From: Streptobacillus canis
GTDB taxonomy: Bacteria > Fusobacteriota > Fusobacteriia > Fusobacteriales > Leptotrichiaceae
Direction of reading: 5' to 3'
NCBI RefSeq assembly: GCF_009733925.1
Contig: NZ_WOEI01000002.1
Span: 66,304 to 130,303 of the forward strand
Length of the DNA: 64,000 nucleotides
The notes beneath the pieces are model-generated. The model was not told the DNA's origin, ran no database searches, and saw only the letters and a program-made list of their open reading frames with translations. This document shows, piece after piece, positions 56,728 through 63,801 of the stretch (position 1 is the first letter of the stretch; each line of letters begins with the position of its first letter). The translations under genes and the position numbers were made by a program.

Positions 56728-56758
56728 AAAAAAAGCAATTCCTTAGGAATTGCTTTTT
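56728..56758. terminator. Bidirectional terminator between aspS and the tracrRNA candidate
   Basis: AAAAGCAATTCC (56731-56742), loop TTA, GGAATTGCTTTT (56746-56757). On the plus strand it ends in TTTTTCTTTT after aspS; on the minus strand it ends in TTTTTTTATT and would terminate an RNA coming from the cas9 side. Confidence 0.9.
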
Positions 56759-56793
56759 CTTTTACCATGTATACTATTATTCTAGTATTTGAA
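56728..56793 (-). ncRNA. Candidate tracrRNA antisense to the cas9 leader
   Basis: On the minus strand, 56793-56769 reads TTCAAATACTAGAATAATAG followed by TATAC. Against the CRISPR repeat it pairs in four blocks with small bulges: TTCAAA with TTTGAA, TACTA with TAGTA, GAAT with ATTC and GTAT(A)C with GATAC, so the 5' end of the crRNA repeat is bound, as required. A TGTAAAAT extended -10 box lies at 56806-56799, giving a start at or next to the anti-repeat. The RNA ends at the hairpin 56758-56728, for about 66 bases. The tail between anti-repeat and terminator is short and shows no clear nexus hairpin, which is unusual and lowers confidence. Confidence 0.55.
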
Positions 56794-56833
56794 AAATTAT
56801 TTTACAAATGAAAGTTAAGAAGAAATTGAGAAT

Positions 56834-56854
56834 TTTTTTAACTTGGTTAAAAAA
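56834..56854. repeat. Palindrome between the tracrRNA candidate and cas9
   Basis: TTTTTTAAC-TTG-GTTAAAAAA is a perfect 9-bp inverted repeat. It lies upstream of both the minus-strand tracrRNA candidate and the plus-strand cas9 promoter, where an operator could govern both. Confidence 0.35.
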
Positions 56855-56880
56855 GTCTTTCTTTAAATTTTTTACATATA

Positions 56881-56908
56881 TTGATTTAAAAAAAAAACGG
56901 GGTATAAT
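56881..56908 (+). promoter_or_regulatory. Promoter of cas9
   Basis: TTGATT (56881-56886), a 16-base spacer, TATAAT (56903-56908). The cas9 ATG follows 31 bases later with AAGGAG. Confidence 0.65.
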
Positions 56909-56939
56909 TTTAGTGAAAAAAATATAAGGAGATAGATAT

Positions 56940-59900
56940 ATGAAATATACACTAGGTTTGGATTTAGGAGTAGCTTCTATTGGATGGGCAGTAACAAAAA
57001 TAAATGAAAATGGAGAACCTATAGGTTTAGTTGATGCTAATTCGGTAATATTTACTCCTTTAGATAATGATAAAGGAAAATTATATAATGTTGAGAGAAG
57101 AAATAAAAGAGGTGGAAGAAGAATTTTAAGAAGAAAACAACATAGAATTGAAAGAACTAAAGAGCTTTTACTTAAATCAAAATTCGTAACTGAAACAGAA
57201 CTAAAAGAAATATATAAAGGTAAAATTCAAGATATATATAGTATAAGATTAAAAGGGTTAACTGATCAATTAGAAAAAAATGATATCGAAAGATTGATGA
57301 TTTTTTATTGCAAAAATAGAGGATTTAAATCAAATAGAAAAACTGATGAGTTAGAATTATTAGAAAGTTTAAAGAAGAAAAGCAGTGAAAATGATTCTGA
57401 TGAAAAAAAATTAAAACCAATTATAGCAAGAAATACAGAAATAATTGAAAAAGAAGGGTTAACACCTATTGAAGTAATATATATGACTAGAGAGAATGAT
57501 AATACTATTTTAGGATTTAAAAATAAGGAAGGAAACTATAAATTTGGATTCAAAAGAAATCAAGTAATAGATGAAGCTAAAAAAATACTTGGAAATCAAA
57601 AATTAGTTTCAAAAGAACTTTTAGATTCGTATATTGAAATATTATCTTCTCAAAGAGATTTTTCTGATGGGCCTGGTGGGAATAGTATGTATAAAATTGA
57701 TTACAGTAAACTTGCAGGTACTTGTAAATATACAGGTGAACCAAGAGCTGTAAAAGCATCACCTTCATTTGAAATATTTGTAATGCTTCAAAAATTAAAT
57801 AATATTAGATATTTTGATTTTAATTCAGAAAACAAGAGAGAAAAGAAAAAACTGGATAAAGATACTATCCAAAGAATATATGAATTAGTATTTTTTAAAG
57901 ATAAAAAACTTACTTATTCTTTAATTCAAGAAAATATAAAAAGTAAAAATATTAGAATACTTGATATTCCACAATTATCTAGAAATGAATATATTAAAAA
58001 TAGAAAATCATTTTTTGGTGAAATAAATAAAGACGATATAATTGAGGAACAAATAATTGAGTTTAATGAAAAACTGAATAAGGAAAGAATGAAACAAGAA
58101 TTAGTCAAAAATAATTTAGCTGTTTATAAGAAATTAAAATCAGACTTTAAAAAGAATGGTATATCAGAAGAAAGAATAAATGAACTAGGTGGAATTGATT
58201 TTCTTGATTTAGTAGCTGAAATATTAACATATGCTAAAACAGATACAAAAGTAGATTACTATGTAGAAAATGTTGAAAGATATAAAGTTTTTAAAGAAGC
58301 TAAGGATATAGTTGAAGTAATTAAAGGATTTCCAAATTATACAAGAAATGGAAATTTATCTTTAAGTTTAATCAAAAAATTAAATAGTAAATTACTTGAA
58401 GGAATGGATTATGAAGCGTCACTTTCTAGTTTAAATTATTACATTGATACTAATACAGATTGGAAAAAATTCCCAACTATTGCTCAAATAGAAGAAACGC
58501 TTAATACAAAAATTACTAACCCAAATGTAAAACATATATTAGTTATACTTAGAAAATTATATAACACTATATTATTTAAATATGGAAGACCAGAAAAGGT
58601 TCATTTAGAATTAGCTAGAGATTTTTCTAATGATTTTTCTACAAGAAATATTATAAAAAGAGAGCAATTAGATAATAAAGTTAAAAAAGAAGTTGCAGCA
58701 TTTGAAATGTATGGTGAAAATAAAGATATAGTAGTAGGTAAAGAAAGATTGTCACAAGATGATTTTATTAGAATAAAATTATGGGAAGAACAAAACAAAA
58801 TGTGTATTTATTCAGGTAAGCCTATAGAAAGACATCAATTAATTAGTGCAGAAGTACAAGTTGATCATATTTTACCTTATTCAAAATCTTATGATAATTC
58901 TTATTCAAATAAAGTGTTGGTACTTTCAAAAGAAAACCAAGATAAAAAAGAAAGAACACCTTATCAATGGCTTAAAGATACTCAAAAATGGGAAGAATTT
59001 AGAAGAAGAGTTGAATTAAATATTAATATTAATAATAAAAAGAAAGAAAATTTACTTTTTAAAGAAGAAGTAGTAAAAGATGATTTTTTAGAAAGAGAAT
59101 TACATGCAACAAGTTATTCTTCAAGACTTGCATTAAATATTTTCCAAAGATTAATTCCAGTTTCTGAAGAAGCTAAATATGATAAAGATGGTAATGAAAA
59201 AACCAAATACATATATAATAGAAATGTTGTAGCATTTAATGGTAAAATGACATCTAAATTGAGAACACTTTATGGATTAAACAGGTTTACACATAATTTC
59301 GAATCAGGAGATCTTGAAATTAAAAATAAGAATTTTAGTATAAAACCATTTATAATAAATAAAGACAGCTTAGTAATAAGTGCAGAGAATTTAGAAACAG
59401 GTTTAGTAGTTTCAACTGAAACAAAAGTTGAGAAAAATAAATCAGGTGAGTTTAAAACTGTTAAAGATGAAGTATTACAAAAGGAACTTTCTAAAAAGAT
59501 TAATTTAGAAAAAATTTCTGAAGATTTTGAAAATAAAGTTCTTTTTGATGTAAAAGTTGTTGATGTGGAAGAAATAAAAAATGTTGAAAGTGAAATTACT
59601 TCAATATTATTTAAAATGCTAAGCAATTTAAAGGAACAAGTTTATAGTAAAAATAGAGATAATCACCTACATCATGCTTTAGATGCTTTCCTTTTAACAA
59701 ATATGACTAAATCAATGCAGATGAAATTGACTAAGTTTAATCAATTGATCTCAAGTTTAAAAAATAGAGATGAAGAAATATTGATTGAAGAAAAAGGGGA
59801 ATATGTAAATCCAAGAGAATTTGCAGAAGAGCTAAATAAAGAGAAATTTGTGGATATAAATGGAAATGAAAAGGGGATGAAATTTACTATTGATGGAAAA

Positions 59901-60734
59901 GAATATAAGTTATCGTTAACAAAACCATATGATGATTTCTATAATGATATTAAATTTAAAATCTTTGATAAAAGAGAAATACCTAAATTTCCATTTCATG
60001 TAGTTAAGTCTAAGGTTAAAGGGGCCTTACATGCAGAAACAATATTAGGTGAAAGTAAAGGGGAAATTACTAAGAGAGTATCAGTATTTAATTTAGATAA
60101 TAAAAAACTTGAGAAACTATTTGATAAGGAAAATACACAGAAAGAAATATATCAAACACTTATTAAGTGGATTGCAAGTAAGAGTAAAGAATATCCAAGA
60201 CTAAAGAATGGAAATATAATTAAAAAGGTTAAATTAGTTGATGGAAATAAAGATAAATTAATAAAACTTGGAGATAAAAGATATGTGGAAATGGGGCAAA
60301 CTATAGTTAAAATCCTTGTTTTTGAAAAAGATGGAGAACAAGGTTTAAGATTTGCTTCTTTAGGAAGATATAACTATAACTTATTAAAACAAGGTAAAGA
60401 TTTTGATATAATGATATGGAAATCTCAAGGTGAAAAGAACTCTCAAAAGGTAAACTATAATAAATTAGAAGAAAATGGATATAAATTAAAATATGAATTA
60501 GTCTCAGGTGAATGTATCAAATTAGAATTAAATTCAGGAGCAGTATGTGAATGCTTAGTTGTTGGGTTTGGGTCAGGGTTATTTGAAGTTAATACACTTT
60601 TAGGTGATGGATTAGATTTAATTGACAATAATATTTTTAGAAGTGTTAGAAAACAATACCAAATTACTATCTCAAATATAAAATCAATTAAAAAAGTTTC
60701 AAAAAATATATTAGGTGATTATGATGCCTTTTAG
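56940..60734 (+). CDS. cas9: CRISPR-associated endonuclease Cas9 (type II)
   Basis: A 1264-residue Cas9. RuvC-I is YTLGLDLGVASIGWAV with Asp8. The arginine-rich bridge helix lies at about 55-80 (RRNKRGGRRILRRKQHR). RuvC-II is VHLELARDFSND with Glu557. The HNH domain has VDHILPYSKSYDNSYSNKVL with His643 and Asn657. RuvC-III is HHALDAFLL with His912 and Asp915. All catalytic residues are present, so a cutting enzyme is expected. The region after about 1000 would be the PAM-interacting part. Neighbours are cas1 (overlapping) and cas2, no csn2 or cas4, giving type II-C organisation. It is longer than most compact II-C Cas9 proteins. AAGGAG and a sigma70 promoter precede it. Confidence 0.97.
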   Translation: MKYTLGLDLGVASIGWAVTKINENGEPIGLVDANSVIFTPLDNDKGKLYNVERRNKRGGRRILRRKQHRIERTKELLLKSKFVTETELKEIYKGKIQDIYSIRLKGLTDQLEKNDIERLMIFYCKNRGFKSNRKTDELELLESLKKKSSENDSDEKKLKPIIARNTEIIEKEGLTPIEVIYMTRENDNTILGFKNKEGNYKFGFKRNQVIDEAKKILGNQKLVSKELLDSYIEILSSQRDFSDGPGGNSMYKIDYSKLAGTCKYTGEPRAVKASPSFEIFVMLQKLNNIRYFDFNSENKREKKKLDKDTIQRIYELVFFKDKKLTYSLIQENIKSKNIRILDIPQLSRNEYIKNRKSFFGEINKDDIIEEQIIEFNEKLNKERMKQELVKNNLAVYKKLKSDFKKNGISEERINELGGIDFLDLVAEILTYAKTDTKVDYYVENVERYKVFKEAKDIVEVIKGFPNYTRNGNLSLSLIKKLNSKLLEGMDYEASLSSLNYYIDTNTDWKKFPTIAQIEETLNTKITNPNVKHILVILRKLYNTILFKYGRPEKVHLELARDFSNDFSTRNIIKREQLDNKVKKEVAAFEMYGENKDIVVGKERLSQDDFIRIKLWEEQNKMCIYSGKPIERHQLISAEVQVDHILPYSKSYDNSYSNKVLVLSKENQDKKERTPYQWLKDTQKWEEFRRRVELNININNKKKENLLFKEEVVKDDFLERELHATSYSSRLALNIFQRLIPVSEEAKYDKDGNEKTKYIYNRNVVAFNGKMTSKLRTLYGLNRFTHNFESGDLEIKNKNFSIKPFIINKDSLVISAENLETGLVVSTETKVEKNKSGEFKTVKDEVLQKELSKKINLEKISEDFENKVLFDVKVVDVEEIKNVESEITSILFKMLSNLKEQVYSKNRDNHLHHALDAFLLTNMTKSMQMKLTKFNQLISSLKNRDEEILIEEKGEYVNPREFAEELNKEKFVDINGNEKGMKFTIDGKEYKLSLTKPYDDFYNDIKFKIFDKREIPKFPFHVVKSKVKGALHAETILGESKGEITKRVSVFNLDNKKLEKLFDKENTQKEIYQTLIKWIASKSKEYPRLKNGNIIKKVKLVDGNKDKLIKLGDKRYVEMGQTIVKILVFEKDGEQGLRFASLGRYNYNLLKQGKDFDIMIWKSQGEKNSQKVNYNKLEENGYKLKYELVSGECIKLELNSGAVCECLVVGFGSGLFEVNTLLGDGLDLIDNNIFRSVRKQYQITISNIKSIKKVSKNILGDYDAF

Positions 60735-61650
60735 ACAAATATTGATAACACAAAAATCGTATATTCATTTTGAAAATGATAATTTAATTATTGAAAGGGA
60801 TGAAAAAAAGTTATCAGTTCCAATTAATGATATTGCAATAATAGTTTTTGAATCACTTGATAGTACTATAAGTTTGAGATTAATATCTGAATTGTCTTTA
60901 AAAAATATAACAATGCTATTTTGTGATTATAAACATATGCCTGCTGCATATAGCCTACCTATTAACCAGCATTACAGAATACCGTATGTACATAATTTGC
61001 AAATACTCCAAACACAAGTTTCAAAAGATCTAATATGGGAAAAATTACTTAAGGCTAAAATAGCTAATTCTAGAAAAGTTTTAGAGATTGAGAATGCTTC
61101 AAGTAATGTTATAGAATTGATGGAGAAATATGAAAAAGAAGTAGTAGGGAATGATAGTCAAAATAGAGAAGGGACGGCAGCAAAAGTATTTTTTAATTAT
61201 CTTTATGGGACTGGATTTTGTAGGAAGAATGAAAAAGATGCAATAAATATGGCGTTAGATTATGGATATGGAGTTTTTAGAAGTGCAATAACAAGATTAT
61301 TATGTACTTTTGGATTAACAACACATATTGGTGTTCATCATGATTCTATGTTGAATGCATTTAATCTAACATATGATCTTATTGAAGCTTTTAGACCTAT
61401 AGTTGATTATTATGTTTTTAATTACATGCATCATTTTATACATGATGATGAATTAAGTATAGATACAAGAAAAGAATTAATTTGTTTGTTAAATGCGAAT
61501 GTAAAAGTTAATAAAAAAGAATATACTGTTTTATATGCAATGGAACTTTTAATAAAAAGTTATTTAAACTTTTTAGAAGATGGAAATGAAAAACTGGCAA
61601 TACCTGAAATAATTAAAATAGATTTTTATGATCTCTTTAAAGAGTTATAA
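60721..61650 (+). CDS. cas1: CRISPR spacer integrase Cas1 (type II)
   Basis: A 309-residue Cas1 of the type II clade. The beginning FRQILITQKSYIHFENDNLI is typical; catalytic residues are Glu150 in NREGTAAKVFFNY, His206 in HIGVHHDSMLNAFNL and Glu222 in DLIEAFRPIVDYYVF. It forms the integration complex with Cas2. The start could be GTG 60715, ATG 60721 or ATG 60724; GGTG at 60714-60717 just before it makes 60721 or 60724 most likely. It overlaps the 3' end of cas9, so expression is coupled. Confidence 0.95.
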   Translation: MMPFRQILITQKSYIHFENDNLIIERDEKKLSVPINDIAIIVFESLDSTISLRLISELSLKNITMLFCDYKHMPAAYSLPINQHYRIPYVHNLQILQTQVSKDLIWEKLLKAKIANSRKVLEIENASSNVIELMEKYEKEVVGNDSQNREGTAAKVFFNYLYGTGFCRKNEKDAINMALDYGYGVFRSAITRLLCTFGLTTHIGVHHDSMLNAFNLTYDLIEAFRPIVDYYVFNYMHHFIHDDELSIDTRKELICLLNANVKVNKKEYTVLYAMELLIKSYLNFLEDGNEKLAIPEIIKIDFYDLFKEL

Positions 61651-61654
61651 AGAA

Positions 61655-61969
61655 ATGAGATTACTTGTTTATTTTGATTTGCCAGTTTTAACAAAATTAG
61701 AAAGAAAACAAGCTCAAGATTTCAGAAAAAATCTTCTATCTGAAGGTTTCATTATGATGCAATATTCTTGCTATTCAAGATTTTGTAGAAATGAAGCAGA
61801 ATGTTCTAAGTATTTTAGTAGGGTTAAAAAATTATGTAATAGGTTAGATGGTGGAGAAGTAAGAATATTAAGAGTAACAAATAAGCAATATGAGAATATG
61901 ATAGTATTAGTAAAAGAACCTAAGATTAGTGAAATTAAAGTTTCAAAATGTCCATTAGTTGTTTTTTGA
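61655..61969 (+). CDS. cas2: CRISPR-associated protein Cas2
   Basis: A 104-residue Cas2 with the ferredoxin-like start MRLLVYFDLPVLTKLERKQA and the following FRKNLLSEGFIMMQYSCYSR, which match type II Cas2. Asp8 is the usual conserved residue. An earlier ATG (61628) would overlap cas1 and add a basic tail ahead of the conserved strand; the ATG at 61655 gives the standard beginning. Its stop codon lies at the start of the leader, and the array begins about 100 bases later. Confidence 0.94.
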   Translation: MRLLVYFDLPVLTKLERKQAQDFRKNLLSEGFIMMQYSCYSRFCRNEAECSKYFSRVKKLCNRLDGGEVRILRVTNKQYENMIVLVKEPKISEIKVSKCPLVVF

Positions 61970-61981
61970 TAATGTGAATGT
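61964..61981 (+). repeat. Possible degenerate repeat fragment at the cas2 stop
   Basis: TTTTGATAATGTGAATGTG resembles the last 19 bases of the array repeat (ATTTGAATAATGTGAGTG-like end) in the same direction, with a few changes and gaps. It partly overlaps the cas2 stop codon. It may be an old repeat or an element of the leader, or a coincidence. Confidence 0.35.
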
Positions 61982-62008
61982 GAATTTTGTTCTAATGGAT
62001 TTTGATTA

Positions 62009-62097
62009 ATTATTCGGATTTGAATTGTATCTTCTAGTAACGGAATTATACTAATTTCGTTGCTAGAGGATACAGATTCTTAGTAAATTTGAATAAT
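62009..62097 (+). ncRNA. Leader anti-repeat pairing in cis with CRISPR repeat 1 (second tracrRNA candidate or leader hairpin)
   Basis: The 5' arm 62009-62048 and 3' arm 62052-62097 pair with only small bulges: ATTATTC with GAATAAT, GG with TT (wobble), ATTT with AAAT, GAAT with ATTC, TGTATC with GATACA, TT with AG, CTAG with CTAG, T-G, AACG with CGTT, G-T, AATTA with TAATT; the loop is TAC. That is about 40 pairs. The 3' arm from 62069 on is the first array repeat itself; TTAGT of that repeat and one G are bulged. On the plus strand the 5' arm is an anti-repeat to the crRNA orientation, followed by a 15-bp hairpin (62034-62066), so it could act as tracrRNA, or as a cis structure in the leader. 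No clear terminator lies between it and the array. Confidence 0.6.
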
Positions 62098-63557
62098 GTG
62101 AGTGAAATGCATATAATTTGTATCATTAAAGTATGATACAGATTCTTAGTAAATTTGAATAATGTGAGTGTAAAGTTCCTAATACTGTGTACATAATTTC
62201 GATACAGATTCTTAGTAAATTTGAATAATGTGAGTGGGACTCTTGAAGACTTTGAAAAATTTGATAGATACAGATTCTTAGTAAATTTGAATAATGTGAG
62301 TGAATGATAATTCAAATAGGACATAAAGACTTGATACAGATTCTTAGTAAATTTGAATAATGTGAGTGGAGATATGATAGATTGATTTTAGACCCTATGA
62401 TACAGATTCTTAGTAAATTTGAATAATGTGAGTGTTTTTCCATTTATTCTCGAGTTTCCATTATGATACAGATTCTTAGTAAATTTGAATAATGTGAGTG
62501 TTTAATGCAATTAAATGAAGATATTATCAAGATACAGATTCTTAGTAAATTTGAATAATGTGAGTGCATTTTTCTTTTCTTGTTCCTCAACATATTGATA
62601 CAGATTCTTAGTAAATTTGAATAATGTGAGTGGGTTTATAAGCATATTCTATATTATTCTTAGATACAGATTCTTAGTAAATTTGAATAATGTGAGTGAC
62701 AAGACACTTTAAATAAAAAGGGAATAGAGATACAGATTCTTAGTAAATTTGAATAATGTGAGTGAAAAAGCATTATTCACTGGTTTTTACTTTTGATACA
62801 GATTCTTAGTAAATTTGAATAATGTGAGTGGCCGAGAATCAAAAGGAGATAATTAAAGCTAGATACAGATTCTTAGTAAATTTGAATAATGTGAGTGGTT
62901 TCAGTAGTTTTATTTATGCTTTGATTAGATACAGATTCTTAGTAAATTTGAATAATGTGAGTGAAAAAAAATGAATAAAGCAATAGTTTATGCGATACAG
63001 ATTCTTAGTAAATTTGAATAATGTGAGTGCTATGGTTATGATAAAAGATTCAAATATGGAGATACAGATTCTTAGTAAATTTGAATAATGTGAGTGAGAC
63101 CACACTATAACAAAAGAGAATGTTGTGATACAGATTCTTAGTAAATTTGAATAATGTGAGTGTAAACACCATAAGAACCTATAGAAACAGGGATACAGAT
63201 TCTTAGTAAATTTGAATAATGTGAGTGAAATCAAGAGCATCCCATTGAGCCCAAGTTGATACAGATTCTTAGTAAATTTGAATAATGTGAGTGAATGGAT
63301 GATGATTTATATTCTTTAAAAAAGATACAGATTCTTAGTAAATTTGAATAATGTGAGTGCAATTCGCCCCTAAAAAGTTTGAAAAGGTAGATACAGATTC
63401 TTAGTAAATTTGAATAATGTGAGTGTTTTAAATCTTTCTACATTTTCAAAATCATGATACAGATTCTTAGTAAATTTGAATAATGTGAGTGGTTTTATAG
63501 GTGCATATTCATTTCCTACAGGATACAGATTCTTAGTAAATTTGAATAATTTATGTT
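62069..63557 (+). CRISPR. CRISPR array, 23 repeats and 22 spacers
   Basis: A 36-base repeat that begins GATACAGATTCTTAGTAAAT and ends TTGAATAATGTGAGTG. Twenty-two copies look identical. The last (63522-63557) keeps the first 29 bases and loses the GTGAGTG end. Spacers are 30 bases in 19 cases, 31 in two (62831-62861, 63030-63060) and 29 in one (63163-63191). Repeat starts: 62069, 62135, 62201, 62267, 62333, 62399, 62465, 62531, 62597, 62663, 62729, 62795, 62862, 62928, 62994, 63061, 63127, 63192, 63258, 63324, 63390, 63456, 63522. The degenerate end lies away from cas2 and is followed by a hairpin, so the leader is on the cas2 side and transcription is on the plus strand; both anti-repeats bind the 5' half of the repeat in that orientation. 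Confidence 0.97.
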
Positions 63558-63563
63558 TGTAGA

Positions 63564-63597
63564 GTTGTTGCATTTTTTTGCAACAACTTGTTTGATT
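63564..63597 (+). terminator. Terminator-like hairpin after the array
   Basis: GTTGTTGCA (63564-63572), loop of six T, TGCAACAAC (63579-63587), then TTGTTTGATT. A nine-bp perfect stem follows the degenerate last repeat and probably ends the crRNA precursor. Confidence 0.65.
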
Positions 63598-63667
63598 CAA
63601 CTTTCAACTTTTGCTTCATAATTGGTTGTAAACTAGTAGTTGACAACCACGTTGTCTGTGTTAATAG

Positions 63668-63704
63668 TAAGAATGTAAGATTATGACTAAATAAGAATGT
63701 AGGA
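63668..63704 (+). repeat. Short direct repeats upstream of the IstA-like gene
   Basis: TAAGAATGTAAGA (63668-63680) and TAAGAATGTAGGA (63692-63704) are direct repeats 24 bases apart. IS21-family elements have such multiple repeats near their ends that bind the transposase. A GACAAC-CAC-GTTGTC inverted repeat lies just before (63642-63656). The exact end of the element is not determined. The rest of the stretch 63598-63801 shows nothing else apart from a TATAAT box at 63763-63768. Confidence 0.45.
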
Positions 63705-63801
63705 CATTAGTAAAATTTAAAAGGAAGGAGATAGAAATTCAAATATGATTAAATAACTATAGTATAATATTCTTTTAGTAACATCGATAGGAGAATATGA
63801 T

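Noticed and set aside
61628..61654. Earlier ATG for cas2
   Set aside because: It overlaps cas1 and adds residues before the conserved first strand; the ATG at 61655 gives the standard Cas2 beginning.
60735..62068. Search for csn2 or cas4 between cas9 and the array
   Set aside because: Only cas1 and cas2 fit; no further frame of suitable length or motif exists, which supports type II-C.
62120..62139. GTATCAT...ATGATAC inverted repeat at the junction of spacer 1 and repeat 2
   Set aside because: Seven bases per arm and created by a spacer that happens to end in GTAT before the repeat; most likely chance.
62046..63600. Three minus-strand open frames across the array with a repeated TLFKFTKNLY peptide
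   Set aside because: They are translations of the CRISPR repeats and spacers; the repeated peptide is the repeat itself, with no ribosome-binding sites.
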